From NCBI RefSeq assembly GCF_020181035.1, contig NZ_JAIQYY010000020.1:21002-85001 (forward strand): a stretch of DNA of 64,000 nt. Reading direction: 5' to 3'. Both the position numbers and the translations under genes were made by a program. Below, piece after piece: positions 49,996-58,939 of the stretch. Origin of the DNA: Streptomyces sp. CoH27. GTDB taxonomy: Bacteria; Actinomycetota; Actinomycetes; Streptomycetales; Streptomycetaceae. Under the pieces are notes generated by a model, which saw only the letters and a program-made list of their open reading frames with translations, was not told the DNA's origin and did no database searches. Numbering within the stretch: position 1 is the first letter of the stretch; each line of letters starts with the position of its first letter.

Positions 49996-50820
49996 GTGAG
50001 TCTGCATCCCACCCTCCAGCCCTACGCCGACGCCTGGACGCACTCCATCGACGCGATATCCGAGATGGTCCAGTCGCTCGTCGAGGGCGAGTGGAACCGG
50101 CGGACCCCCTGCCCGGGTTGGTCGGTGCGCGACGTCGTGTCCCACGTGATCGGCATGGACTGCGAGATGCTCGGCGACCCGCGCCCGATCCACTCCCTGC
50201 CGCGCGACCTCTTCCACGTCCGGACCGAGCACCAGCGGTACATGGAGATGCAGGTCGACAGCCGCCGGCATCACACCGGGCCGGAGATGACGGCCGAGCT
50301 GGAGTACACGGTCATCCGCCGCAACCGCCAGCTGCGCAACGAGTCCCGCGACCCCGACACCACGGTGCGCGGGCCGCTCGGCAAGGACATCACCCTGGAA
50401 GAGGCCTACCGCACCCGGGCGTTCGACGTCTGGGTGCACGAGCAGGACCTGCGCACCGCCCTGGGCCGCCCCGGCAACCTCGACTCACCGGGCGCGCACG
50501 TGGCCCGCGATGTCCTCCTCGAAGCACTCCCCAAGGTGGTGGCGAAGGACGCCGGCGCCCCGCGCAGCTCGGCGATCGTCTTCGACGTGCACGGCCCGGT
50601 GGAGTTCCTGCGCACGATCCGCGTCGACATCCAGGGCCGCGGCACCCTCGAAACAGCCCCGGCCCTCGGCCCCGCCGCCACCCTCACCCTCGACTGGGAA
50701 ACCTACGTCCGCCTGTCCTGCGGCCGCATCACCCCGGAAGCGGCCACAGACCGAGTGAAAACAGAGGGCGACCCGGAACTGACGGCCGCGATCCTGCGGA
50801 ACTTCGCGGTGACGCCATAA
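49996..50820 (+). CDS. Maleylpyruvate isomerase-fold (DinB-like, mycothiol-dependent type) protein
   Basis: A 274-residue protein. The N-terminal DinB-like four-helix bundle (about 1-170) has the landmark EWNRRTPCPGWSVRDVVSHVIGMDCEML, with His in SHVIG as a metal ligand and later His in the FDVWVHEQDLRTALGRPG motif. The C-terminal approximately 90 residues (HGPVEFLRTIRVDIQGRGTLETAP to CGRITPEAATDRVKTEGDPELTAAILRNFAVTP) form the SCP-2-like MDMPI domain. Members use mycothiol in actinobacteria; the substrate is unknown. GTG start with GAGGGG 9 nt upstream. Confidence 0.9.
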   Translation: MSLHPTLQPYADAWTHSIDAISEMVQSLVEGEWNRRTPCPGWSVRDVVSHVIGMDCEMLGDPRPIHSLPRDLFHVRTEHQRYMEMQVDSRRHHTGPEMTAELEYTVIRRNRQLRNESRDPDTTVRGPLGKDITLEEAYRTRAFDVWVHEQDLRTALGRPGNLDSPGAHVARDVLLEALPKVVAKDAGAPRSSAIVFDVHGPVEFLRTIRVDIQGRGTLETAPALGPAATLTLDWETYVRLSCGRITPEAATDRVKTEGDPELTAAILRNFAVTP

Positions 50821-50908
50821 CGGGCGGGGCGTCGCGCTGACGCCACAGCGGGTGGAACTTCGCGGTGAGGCCGCAGCGGGTGGGCTGGGCGGTGACGCCG
50901 TAGGCGAT
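50800..50908 (+). repeat. Decayed tandem repeats derived from a gene's 3' end
   Basis: Four imperfect units of about 26-29 bp start near 50800, 50829, 50855 and 50883. Units 1 and 3 share AACTTCGCGGTGA followed by a GCC...CGGG run; units 2 and 4 keep CTGACGCCACAGCGGG or GGTGACGCCGTAG. The first unit is the last codons of the isomerase gene, so the stop region appears to have been copied downstream. Confidence 0.6.
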
Positions 50909-51004
50909 GCCGTGGCGGGCAGCCGCCGACGGCGATCCCCGCAGCAGGTCGTCCAGCCTCTCGACCCAACTGGAAACGGGCGGTGCGCGGGTGGGAGAAC
51001 ACGG

Positions 51005-52315
51005 CTACGCCGCAGGCACGTGCACCGTCTCCACCCGGCTCGCGACAAGCCGCTCACGCTCACGCCTAGCAGCCCGCCCACGGAACCGCAGGATCTGGCT
51101 GACCCCCAGCGCCTGCAACACGAACACCGCGGAGAACGCCACGCCGTAATCGTCACCGGTGGCATCCAGCAGCAGCCCGACCGCGAACAATGTCGTCATC
51201 GAGGCGATGAACCCACCCATGTTGGTGATCCCCGACGCCGTCCCCTGCCGCTCGGGCGGGTTGGCCGGCCGAGCGAAATCGAAGCCGAGCATCGACGCCG
51301 GCCCACACGCCCCGAGCACCGCACACAGCACCACCAACAGCCACATCGGCGCATGTGCACCGGGATACACCAGCGTCCCGGCCCACAGCAGCGCCGTCGC
51401 CCCCACCGTCCCCAACGCCAGCGGCAGCCGCGCCGCATGATGCCGGGCGACGATCTGCCCGTAGACGAGCCCGATCACCATGTTGGCCAGCACGACCAGC
51501 GTCAGCAGCTCACCGGCCGTCGCCCGGCTCAGCCCCTGCGCCTGCACCAGGAACGGCATGCCCCACAGCAGCAGGAACACCATCGCCGGGAACTGTGTGG
51601 TGAAGTGCACCCACAGCCCCAGCCGCGTCCCCGGCTCCCGCCAGGCCGCCGCGATCTGCCGCCGCACATACGCCGCCCCCTGATGCGGCGACGGCTCCGG
51701 CTCGTACCCCTCGGGATGGTCCTGCAAGAACAGCAGCGTCAGCACCAGCACCACGACCCCCGCGAGCGCGCTGCCCGCGAACGCCGGGGTCCAGCCGATG
51801 CCGTGCAGCAGCCTGGCGATGACCAGGGTGGAGACCAGGTTGCCCGCCATGCCGGCCAGCCCCGCGAGCTGCGCGACCAGCGGCCCGCGCCGGGCCGGGA
51901 ACCAGCGGGTGCCGAGCCGCAGCACGCTGATGAAGGTCATCGCATCCCCGCAGCCCAGCAGCGCCCGGGAGGCGAGTGCGGTGCCGTACGACGGCGAGAA
52001 GGCGAAGCCGAGCTGCCCGGCCGTGAACAGCACGGCGCCGATGCTCAGCACCTTCTTCGTGCCGAGCCGGTCGACCAGCAGCCCGACGGGTATCTGCATG
52101 CCGGCGTAGACCAGCAGCTGGAGTATGGAGAACGTGGACAACGCGGAGGCGTTGACGTGGAAGCGGTCGGCCGCGTCCAGGCCCGCGACGCCCAGTGACG
52201 TACGGAAGATGACGGCGACGAAGTAGACGGCGACGCCTATGGACCACACGGTGACGGCGCGTCGGCCGCCCGGCGGGTCACCCGGGAGGGTGGCCTTGCT
52301 GCTGGTGGCGCTCAT
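51005..52315 (-). CDS. MFS transporter
   Basis: A 436-residue major facilitator with twelve predicted helices. After TM2 it carries the A-motif-like loop GLLVDRLGTKKVL, with a second copy-like region GQIVARHHAARLPLA in the C-terminal half. Other features are the TM1 region GVAVYFVAVIFRTSLGVAGL and the TM5 proline-rich PAFAGSALAGVVVL. It resembles glucarate/galactonate-type or general anion transporters. Its start overlaps the stop of the GntR gene by 4 bp, so it is the second gene of a GntR-MFS operon and its substrate is probably the ligand of that regulator. Confidence 0.9.
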   Translation of the reverse strand: MSATSSKATLPGDPPGGRRAVTVWSIGVAVYFVAVIFRTSLGVAGLDAADRFHVNASALSTFSILQLLVYAGMQIPVGLLVDRLGTKKVLSIGAVLFTAGQLGFAFSPSYGTALASRALLGCGDAMTFISVLRLGTRWFPARRGPLVAQLAGLAGMAGNLVSTLVIARLLHGIGWTPAFAGSALAGVVVLVLTLLFLQDHPEGYEPEPSPHQGAAYVRRQIAAAWREPGTRLGLWVHFTTQFPAMVFLLLWGMPFLVQAQGLSRATAGELLTLVVLANMVIGLVYGQIVARHHAARLPLALGTVGATALLWAGTLVYPGAHAPMWLLVVLCAVLGACGPASMLGFDFARPANPPERQGTASGITNMGGFIASMTTLFAVGLLLDATGDDYGVAFSAVFVLQALGVSQILRFRGRAARRERERLVASRVETVHVPAA

Positions 52316-53031
52316 CGCACCTCACCCCGCGCGAGGTGCGAGAACCAGCTCACATGCCGGTGCACGACCCCGACGGCCGCGTCCGCGTCCCCGGCACGCA
52401 GCGCGTCCAGGATCTCCTCGTGCTCGGCGAGCGTCTTGGCGATCCGGTCCGGGTGCGAGTGCATGATGGCGACGCCCATCCGCAGCTGGCGGTCGCGCAG
52501 CTGGTCGTAGAGCCGGGACAGGATCTCGTTGCCTCCGCTGCGCACGACCTCGGCGTGAAAGGCCCGGTCGGTCACCGCGGCCGCAGCCAGATCACCGGCG
52601 GCGGCCTGCGCCTTCTGCCGCTCCAGCAGCTCGGCCAGCCGCTCCAGCAGGCCCGGCGGCGCGGGTACGGCCTTGCGCGCCGCGTGCTCCTCGACCAGCA
52701 GCCGGGTCTCCACGACGTCGGCGATCTCCTGCGCGGAGACGGGCAGCACGAGGGCGCCCTTCTTCGGGTAGAGCCGGATCAGGCCCTCGACCTCCAGCCG
52801 CAGCAGCGCCTCGCGCACCGGCGTGCGCGAGACCCCGACGGCCTCGGCCAGCTCACCCTCGGTGAGCAGGGTCCCGCCCTCGTAACGACGGTCGAGAACG
52901 CCCTGCTTGACATGCGTGTAGACGCGGTCGGCCGCGGGAGGCTGCTTCATCGACCGGGTCTCCGGCTGGTTCGTCGGCTGCTTCATGGGGTGGTTCATCG
53001 GTGGGGCGGGCTGCTGGACGGCCGTGTTCAT
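52312..53031 (-). CDS. GntR-family regulator, FadR (FCD) type
   Basis: A 239-residue regulator. After a Pro/Gln/Met-rich flexible N-terminus (about 1-35), the winged helix runs about 36-100: DRVYTHVKQGVLDRRYEGGTLLTEGELAEAVGVSRTPVREALLRLEVEGLIRLYPKKGALV. The FCD effector domain follows, with the metal-type His residues in DRAFHAEVVRSGGNEIL, IMHSHP and AEHEEILDALRAGD. Start MNTAVQQ at 53031; an in-frame ATG 30 bp upstream is less likely. The gene overlaps the MFS start by 4 bp and most likely represses the operon until its substrate binds. Confidence 0.92.
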   Translation of the reverse strand: MNTAVQQPAPPMNHPMKQPTNQPETRSMKQPPAADRVYTHVKQGVLDRRYEGGTLLTEGELAEAVGVSRTPVREALLRLEVEGLIRLYPKKGALVLPVSAQEIADVVETRLLVEEHAARKAVPAPPGLLERLAELLERQKAQAAAGDLAAAAVTDRAFHAEVVRSGGNEILSRLYDQLRDRQLRMGVAIMHSHPDRIAKTLAEHEEILDALRAGDADAAVGVVHRHVSWFSHLARGEVR

Positions 53032-53220
53032 GCCCACAGGATAGATACAACACGTACGCATGCGGGGGCGGCGTCCATCATGCGGACGTGACCGAAATCA
53101 CGGGCACCAACCGCACAACCATCTGTGCTACTTACGTGTCACACCTGTGCGGCCCCCTGCTCTTGCCATCTCAACTCGGCCGCACTTCAGGGGCATTCAA
53201 GACAATCGGGGTATCTCACT

Positions 53221-54132
53221 TTGATTACCGGCATTCACGGCACCCGCAGGACCCGCATCCGCAGAGGCGCCGCCGTCGCCGTCACCTCCGGCGCACTGCT
53301 CGCGACCGGTGCCCTCACCGCGGTTCCCGCGCAGGCCGTCACGGCGCCCTCGATCGTGGCCAAGGGTGGCTACGTCATGAACAACGCGAACGGCGCGACG
53401 CTGTACAACAAGACAGCGGACACGCGTCGCTCCACCGGATCCACCACCAAGATCATGACCGCCAAGGTCGTGCTCGCCCAGTCGAACCTCAACCTCGACA
53501 AGCAGGTGACGATCCAGAAGGTCTACAGCGACTACGTCGTCAAGAACAACGCCTCCCAGGCGCACCTGATCGTCGGCGACAAGGTCACCGTCCGCCAGCT
53601 GCTGTACGGCCTGATGCTGCCGTCCGGCTGCGACGCCGCCTACGCACTCGCCGACACCTACGGCTCCGGCACCACCCGCGACGCACGCGTGAAGAACTTC
53701 ATCGGCAAGATGAACGCCGCCGCCGGCAGCCTGGGCCTGAAGAACACTCACTTCGACTCGTTCGACGGCATCGGCAACGGCAACAACTACTCGACGCCGC
53801 GCGACCTGACGAAGATCGCCAGCAGCGCGATGAAGAACGCCACGTTCCGTGCGATCGTCAAGACCAAGGCGTACACCGCCAAGACGGTCACCAAGACGGG
53901 CAGCATCCGCACGATGCAGACGTGGACCAACACCAACACGCTGCTCTCCAGCTACAGCGGCACCATCGGCGTGAAGACCGGCTCCGGCCCCGAGGCCGGT
54001 GCGTGCCTCGTCTTCGCCGCCACCCGCAACGGCAAGACGGTCATCGGCACCGTCCTGGCCTCCACCACGTACGCACAGCGCGCCACGGACGCCACGAAGC
54101 TCCTCAACTACAGCTTCGCCCGGCTCGGCTGA
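53221..54132 (+). CDS. D-alanyl-D-alanine carboxypeptidase (S11 type)
   Basis: A 303-residue exported penicillin-binding enzyme that trims the pentapeptide of peptidoglycan. The signal peptide is RRGAAVAVTSGALLATGALTAVPAQA. SxxK is S74-T-T-K77 and KTG is K252-T-G. The SxN motif is SGC (135-137), Asn being replaced by Cys. The C-terminal beta-rich domain of larger DacA proteins is absent, as in other short Streptomyces members. I choose TTG 53221, 10 nt after GGGGT, since it gives a normal signal peptide; upstream in-frame codons do not. Confidence 0.9.
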   Translation: MITGIHGTRRTRIRRGAAVAVTSGALLATGALTAVPAQAVTAPSIVAKGGYVMNNANGATLYNKTADTRRSTGSTTKIMTAKVVLAQSNLNLDKQVTIQKVYSDYVVKNNASQAHLIVGDKVTVRQLLYGLMLPSGCDAAYALADTYGSGTTRDARVKNFIGKMNAAAGSLGLKNTHFDSFDGIGNGNNYSTPRDLTKIASSAMKNATFRAIVKTKAYTAKTVTKTGSIRTMQTWTNTNTLLSSYSGTIGVKTGSGPEAGACLVFAATRNGKTVIGTVLASTTYAQRATDATKLLNYSFARLG

Positions 54133-54149
54133 CGCCACCTCAGACACCC

Positions 54150-54180
54150 ACGGGCCCGTCGCGATGAGCGGCGGGCCCGT
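54150..54180 (+). terminator. Hairpin after the carboxypeptidase gene
   Basis: ACGGGCCCG at 54150-54158 pairs with CGGGCCCGT at 54172-54180 (9-bp stem, 13-nt loop), starting 18 bp after the stop. Confidence 0.65.
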
Positions 54181-54269
54181 TCTGCTGCCCGGACCCCCGT
54201 CAGGTCCCCATCAGGGAGGCGTTGAGCGCATCGCCAGATGAAGCGAATGGTGCTAGCGTCATTGGCACC

Positions 54270-54620
54270 ATGCTGCTGCGTCTGGACAAGACCGACACCC
54301 GCCCCCTGCACGAGCAGGTCGCGGCGGCGATCCGGCGGGCCGTCGCCGAGGGCGAGTGCCGCGCCGGCGACCGCCTGCCCTCGGCCCGCGAGCTCTCCGA
54401 GGCCCTGGACATCAACGTCAACACGGTCCTGCGCGGCCTGCGCGAACTGCGGGACGAAGGCCTGCTGGAGTTCCGCCGGGGCCGCGGGATCACCGTCGCC
54501 GAAGGGGCCGCCCGGCGCTCCGGACTGCAGATCAGGGTGCGGGAGCTGGTCGCGGAGGCATCCCGGCTCGGCTACAGCCGCACCGACCTCATCGACATGA
54601 TCCGGGGGACGACACCATGA
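54270..54620 (+). CDS. GntR-family regulator, YtrA type
   Basis: A 116-residue small GntR repressor consisting of the winged helix and a short C-terminal dimerisation helix: TRPLHEQVAAAIRRAVAEGECRAGDRLPSARELSEALDINVNTVLRGLRELRDEGLLEFRRGRGITV. The ATG at 54270 gives the standard start MLLRLDKTD. No ribosome binding site is visible; an inverted repeat TGGTGC/GCACCA (54248-54253 and 54265-54270) reaches the start codon, so it may be autoregulated and the mRNA may be leaderless. The stop overlaps the next gene by ATGA. Confidence 0.9.
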   Translation: MLLRLDKTDTRPLHEQVAAAIRRAVAEGECRAGDRLPSARELSEALDINVNTVLRGLRELRDEGLLEFRRGRGITVAEGAARRSGLQIRVRELVAEASRLGYSRTDLIDMIRGTTP

Positions 54621-55606
54621 CGGACGGGGACGATCTGAAAGGCGGCCGGAGCCGGGCCGCGCGCTGGGGGACCGCGGCGTGGATCGCGGCCGTCACCGCC
54701 CTCCTCGCCGGCCTGCCCTGGGCCGCGCACGGCCGGCTGCCGGACCGGCTGGCCACTCACTGGAGCGGCGGCGCCGCCCCTGACGGCTCGATGCCGCTGT
54801 GGGCGGACACCCTGTTCCCGGCCGGGGTCTGGCTGCTGCTCGCCCTCGCGGTGTCCGTGCCCTGGCGCCGTTCCTGGACAACGACGACCGTGCGCCCCTG
54901 GCGGGCGATGACCCTGGCCCCCACGGGTGTGGTCCTCGTCGGCGCGCAGGCGTCCATCGTCCGGGCGAACCTCGACCACACCGACTGGCACCAGGCCCGC
55001 CAGCCGGCCTGGGTCATCGTGCTGATCCTGGCCCTCACGGCGGCCGCGCTGGCCGTCGCCTGGCGCATGACCGTCCGCGCCACCCCCGCCTCCTCCGTCC
55101 CCGCATCCCCCGAGCTGGACCTGCCCGAGGGCCAGCGACTGGTGTGGTTCTCGTACGCGGCCAACCCATGGCTGCAAGTGCTGTCGGCGGCCACCGGACT
55201 GATCGCCGCCGGCGCCCTGGTGGCCCTGGCCGTCGGCCTGGCCGACCCCGCCGTCCTGTGGCCGGTGGGCGTGGCCTGCGGTGTCACCGCCCTCGCCGGT
55301 GCTCTCTTCTCCTCTCTTCGGGCGAAGGTGTCGGAAGCGGGTCTGGAGGTGGCGTTCGGCCCGCTCGGCTGGCCCGCCCGCCACTGGTCCCCGGCCGCAA
55401 TCGAGTCCGCCCACGCCGAACAGCGGCTGCCCTCCCAGGTCGGCGGCTGGGGCTACCGCCTCAGCGGCCTCGGCACGACGGTCATGCTCCGCGCCGGGGA
55501 CTGCCTGGTCGTACGCCCCCGGGGCCGTCGTAGCGACTTCGCGTTCAGCGTGGACGACGCCGAGCGGGGTGCGGCCCTGCTGAACGCACTCCGCCGACGG
55601 AGCTGA
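54617..55606 (+). CDS. DUF1648-domain membrane protein
   Basis: A 329-residue membrane protein, the usual partner of YtrA-type GntR regulators in actinobacteria. The DUF1648 segment is at the N-terminus (LPDRLATHWSGGAAPDGSMPLW). About six membrane helices follow (18-36, 60-80, 95-112, 133-150, 190-215, 218-236), and then a soluble C-terminal beta-rich region (AKVSEAGLEVAFGPLGWPARHWSPAAIESAHAEQ). It may sense or respond to envelope or antibiotic stress. Coupled to the regulator by an ATGA overlap. Confidence 0.88.
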   Translation: MTDGDDLKGGRSRAARWGTAAWIAAVTALLAGLPWAAHGRLPDRLATHWSGGAAPDGSMPLWADTLFPAGVWLLLALAVSVPWRRSWTTTTVRPWRAMTLAPTGVVLVGAQASIVRANLDHTDWHQARQPAWVIVLILALTAAALAVAWRMTVRATPASSVPASPELDLPEGQRLVWFSYAANPWLQVLSAATGLIAAGALVALAVGLADPAVLWPVGVACGVTALAGALFSSLRAKVSEAGLEVAFGPLGWPARHWSPAAIESAHAEQRLPSQVGGWGYRLSGLGTTVMLRAGDCLVVRPRGRRSDFAFSVDDAERGAALLNALRRRS

Positions 55607-55652
55607 ACCGGCCGCCGGTCCGGCACAGCGCGGCCCTGACCGGAAGGCGGGG

Positions 55653-56456
55653 TCAGCCGCCGTTCTTCGCCGGGAGCCGGTCGTAGGTCGTGAAGGTGTA
55701 CGAGGCGTCGTACGACATCAGGTTCCCCCCGGCCGCCGGCAGGCCCAGCCGGCGGTTGAGGGCTCCGGTGAGCGGTCCGCAGTGTCCGGCGGCCGGAGCG
55801 GTGAAGGTGTCGTCGTACGCCGAGAAATCGATCACCGGAGGGTCCTGGGATATCCACGTGGAGGGCCCCGAGCGCTTCAGCTGGAAGTCGACGGGCTCGC
55901 CGGCCCCGATGGTGCAGCCAGGCGGCAGCAGCGGGCTCAGGAGCCGGAAGCGGAGGCTGAACTGACCGGTGTAAAAGTCGGACCGGCCCCCGTACTCCGG
56001 CTGTATCGCCAGCCCCAGGGCGGTCGCGTGGTCGCCCGCGGGGGTGCCGGTCAGGCCTCCCGGTACGGCAGTCGGGGAGCTGTGCATCGCACCCCACACC
56101 TGCCCCTTGCCGCCGTCCGGCAACGGCCCCTCGGCGTGCGTCATGGTGATCGGGGCGAGGGTCACCGTGATCTTGCCCATGGTCAGCTTCGGTGCCGCAG
56201 TGTGCACTTCGCATCTCCACCGCGCCGGGTCGACCCCCTCGGGCAGGGCCGGGCAGTCGCTGAAGTCGGTCGCGGAAGAGGCCACGGAAGAGGGAACAGA
56301 AGGAACCGCCGGAGGGGCGGGGGCGGCGGACGGCGCGGAGTAGGCCACACCCGACGCACCCACCGCCGCCGTACCGGCGAGGAGGGCGACGCCGGCGACA
56401 CCAGCGACGCGGCGGACGAGGGAGCAACCGGGACGAGCAGCAGCGGATTTCGTCAT
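55653..56456 (-). CDS. Secreted protein of unknown function
   Basis: A 267-residue exported protein. The signal peptide is RRVAGVAGVALLAGTAAVGASGVAYSAPSA. A Pro/Ser/Val spacer follows, then a beta-rich domain with paired cysteines (DFSDCPALPEGVDPARWRCEVH, LPPGCTIGAGEPVDFQL, AGHCGPLTGALNRRL). It does not match a family I know. The spacing of cysteines suggests two disulfides and a stable extracellular fold. It is convergent with the DUF1648 gene. Confidence 0.72.
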   Translation of the reverse strand: MTKSAAARPGCSLVRRVAGVAGVALLAGTAAVGASGVAYSAPSAAPAPPAVPSVPSSVASSATDFSDCPALPEGVDPARWRCEVHTAAPKLTMGKITVTLAPITMTHAEGPLPDGGKGQVWGAMHSSPTAVPGGLTGTPAGDHATALGLAIQPEYGGRSDFYTGQFSLRFRLLSPLLPPGCTIGAGEPVDFQLKRSGPSTWISQDPPVIDFSAYDDTFTAPAAGHCGPLTGALNRRLGLPAAGGNLMSYDASYTFTTYDRLPAKNGG

Positions 56457-56569
56457 GCCATCAGCGTGCCGCCCGGCACCACACCACCACCATCGGTGAC
56501 ATCCCCAGCAGCACCCTGACCGCGCCCTGATGCAACGTCAGGGTCCTGTTCTCCAGGGAGCGTCCGGTG

Positions 56570-58216
56570 TCAGCCGAGACCCGGCAGCCGCCGCAGCTCG
56601 CCGACCTTGAGCACCCGGGCCAGCACCACATAGCCGAGGGCCAGGGCGAGCGTCCCGGCCGTGGTCGTCAGGATCGCACCCGCCGTACCGTGTCCGAGAA
56701 CCCCGGCACAGCCCCGGGCAGCCGCCCAGCCGGCCACCGCGCCCCCGGCGCCGGCACACAGCAGCTTGGCGTACGTGCCGCGCAGGGAGCCGTCGTCGAG
56801 ACGGCCACCCATGCGGCGGGCCAGCAGCCGGGAGGTGAGAGCGAGGCCTGCGAAGTAGGAGAGGGTGTAGGCGCCGGCCATACCGGTGACCGCCCAGCGC
56901 GCGGGCAGCAGCAGATGGCAGGCGGTGGCGAGGGCGATGTTCACGACCGCGATCCACACGGCCATGAAGAACGGCGTACGGGTGGCCTCGAAGGCGTAGA
57001 AGCCACGCAGCAGCAGGTACTGAGCGGAGAAGGGGATCAGCCCGAGCCCGAAAGCCTGGAGCATATGGCCGAGCGGCTGCGCGGTGGCCGGGTCGGCGGC
57101 GCCATGGGCGAAGAGGAGGGTGGCGATGTCCGGGCCGAGCACGGTGAACAGGAAGGCGGCCGGGACGACCACGACCCCGCTGACCCGCAGCGCCCGGGAC
57201 AGATCGGCGCGCAGGTCGGCGATCCGCCCCTCGGCCGCCGCCTTGCTCATGCGCGGCAGCAGGGCCGTGACCAGGGACACGGTGACGATGGACTGGGGCA
57301 GCATCCAGATGGTCTGCGCATAGCTGTACGCCGTGTAGCCGACGCCCGCGTTCGGCAGCTGCTGGTCGGCGGTGTTGGCGTAGTTGGTGACGACGGTGAG
57401 GGCGACCAGGTTGGTCAGCACGAACAGCAGCGTCCACTTGGCCGCGTGGATCCCGGAGCCGAGCCCCGCGCCGCGCCAGTCGAACCGGGGCCGGAACCGG
57501 AAACCGGCGGCACGCGCGAAGGGAACGAGGGCGAGGGCCTGGACGGCGATCCCGAGGGTCGTACCGACACCGAGCCAGCGGACCTGGGTATCGGTGACGT
57601 CGGCAATGGAGGGCGGGCCGCTCATCATCCCGAGATAGACGCCGAACATCGCCACGAGCACGACGTTGTTGAGCACCGGCGTCCACATCATCGCGCCGAA
57701 CTTCCCGCGGGCGTTGAGGATCTGGCCGTAGATGGCGAACAGGCCGTAGAAGAAGATCTGCGGGAGCAGGAACCGGGCGAAGACGACGGTCAGCCGGAAC
57801 GCGTCATGCTTCTTGGGCGTGTCCCGGAGGTACAGGCTCACGATCTCCGGCGCCGCCCACACCGCGAGCGCCGTCCCGACGGCCAGCACGCTGACGACGA
57901 GGGTCATGAGCCGCTGCTCGTACGCCCGCCCGCCATCGGCGTGCGTGGCACGCGCGCGTACCAGCTGCGGCACCAGCACGGCATTCAGCGCACCGCCGAT
58001 CAGCAGGGTGTACAGGCTGGTCGGCACGGTGTTGGCCGTGTTGTACGTGGTGGCGAACTGCGCCGTCCCGAGTGCCGCTCCTTGCAGCACCTGCCGGATC
58101 AGCCCACTGGCCCGCGAGACGACGGTCCCGCCGGCCATCAGCACAGATGCCCGCCCGACACCCGCCTCGGCTTTGGGCTTCGCATGGCGGGCTGCTGCCC
58201 TCTCCCCCGTAACCAT
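56570..58216 (-). CDS. MurJ-family lipid II flippase paralogue
   Basis: A 548-residue membrane protein of the MurJ/MVF (MOP) family with about fourteen helices. Landmarks are MAGGTVVSRASGLIRQVLQGAALGTAQFATTYNTANTVPTSLYTLLIGGALNAVLVPQLVRA and, in the second half, LTNLVALTVVTNYANT and MLPQSIVTVSLVTALLPRMSKAAAEG. It lacks the long C-terminal cytosolic or kinase-like extension of the main actinobacterial MviN, so this is probably the second, short copy. Divergent from the WXG100 locus across 234 bp. Confidence 0.9.
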   Translation of the reverse strand: MVTGERAAARHAKPKAEAGVGRASVLMAGGTVVSRASGLIRQVLQGAALGTAQFATTYNTANTVPTSLYTLLIGGALNAVLVPQLVRARATHADGGRAYEQRLMTLVVSVLAVGTALAVWAAPEIVSLYLRDTPKKHDAFRLTVVFARFLLPQIFFYGLFAIYGQILNARGKFGAMMWTPVLNNVVLVAMFGVYLGMMSGPPSIADVTDTQVRWLGVGTTLGIAVQALALVPFARAAGFRFRPRFDWRGAGLGSGIHAAKWTLLFVLTNLVALTVVTNYANTADQQLPNAGVGYTAYSYAQTIWMLPQSIVTVSLVTALLPRMSKAAAEGRIADLRADLSRALRVSGVVVVPAAFLFTVLGPDIATLLFAHGAADPATAQPLGHMLQAFGLGLIPFSAQYLLLRGFYAFEATRTPFFMAVWIAVVNIALATACHLLLPARWAVTGMAGAYTLSYFAGLALTSRLLARRMGGRLDDGSLRGTYAKLLCAGAGGAVAGWAAARGCAGVLGHGTAGAILTTTAGTLALALGYVVLARVLKVGELRRLPGLG

Positions 58217-58450
58217 GCAGCAAATTTACGGCAGTTGGGGTCGCCGCCCGGCGCTCGGTGCGCGACAAACGCCTTCCGGCACGCCATCCCCGAGCGTGCC
58301 GTGCTGTCGTTCCGTCACGTTTCTGTCTTCACTTTGGTCGTTCTTGAACACAGCCGGTGAAAGACCTGGCCTCCGTGTCAGTCGTCTTTCTTAGGATGAC
58401 GGCATCGGTAAGACGGTGGTGTTGCCTATGTCCGGGGGGACGCATAGGAC

Positions 58451-58879
58451 ATGGTTCAAGGAATGGGACCAGAGCAGAGCGGGGGCGCCGACCTTCGCGT
58501 TTCGTCCAAGGATCTGACGAAGCTCGCGGAAGACCTCGACAGCATGCAGGACCACCTCGACAAGCAGGTCCGGCGCATGGACGAACTCGTCGACCGGATC
58601 GAGGCCGGCTGGCGCGGGCCGGCGGCCACTACGTACCGGGAGTTCCACCGAGCGGCCGCCGAGGACGCCGTGCGCATCCGTGAGGTGATGAAGCAGTTGG
58701 AGGAAGCAGTACGGCTCAGCCGGGACGGCTTCTCCGAACGAGATCTCGGCGTACTCGAACAAATGCGTCGCATCCGTGTCGACATCGACAGCGAAGTCAA
58801 CAGGCTCTCCACCCCGAACACGGGGGCCGAGGCGACCGGCGCTCCGGCGCAACCACGCAGCAGTCTCGACTCGTACTGA
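58451..58879 (+). CDS. WXG100-family protein (type VII secretion target)
   Basis: A 142-residue helical-hairpin protein. Helix 1 (DLTKLAEDLDSMQDHLDKQVRRMDELVDRI) leads to the turn AGWRG, the WXG motif, and helix 2 (ATTYREFHRAAAEDAVRIREVMKQLEEAVRL). An acidic extension with SERDLGVLEQMRRIRVDIDSEV follows, longer than in canonical EsxA-like proteins. First gene of the toxin locus; a -10-like TAGGAT lies at 58392-58397 and GGGGGGA at 58434-58440. It would pair with the next WXG100 protein or with the toxin N-terminus as export chaperone. Confidence 0.9.
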   Translation: MVQGMGPEQSGGADLRVSSKDLTKLAEDLDSMQDHLDKQVRRMDELVDRIEAGWRGPAATTYREFHRAAAEDAVRIREVMKQLEEAVRLSRDGFSERDLGVLEQMRRIRVDIDSEVNRLSTPNTGAEATGAPAQPRSSLDSY

Positions 58880-58939
58880 TACGAGGAGCCACGACATACC
58901 TGCGGGATCGACATACGCAGGAAGTACCAGGGGGATGAC

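Noticed and set aside
50852..52198. Long plus-strand open frame opposite the MFS gene
   Set aside because: Gln/His/Arg-rich translation without domains, antisense to a clear twelve-helix transporter.
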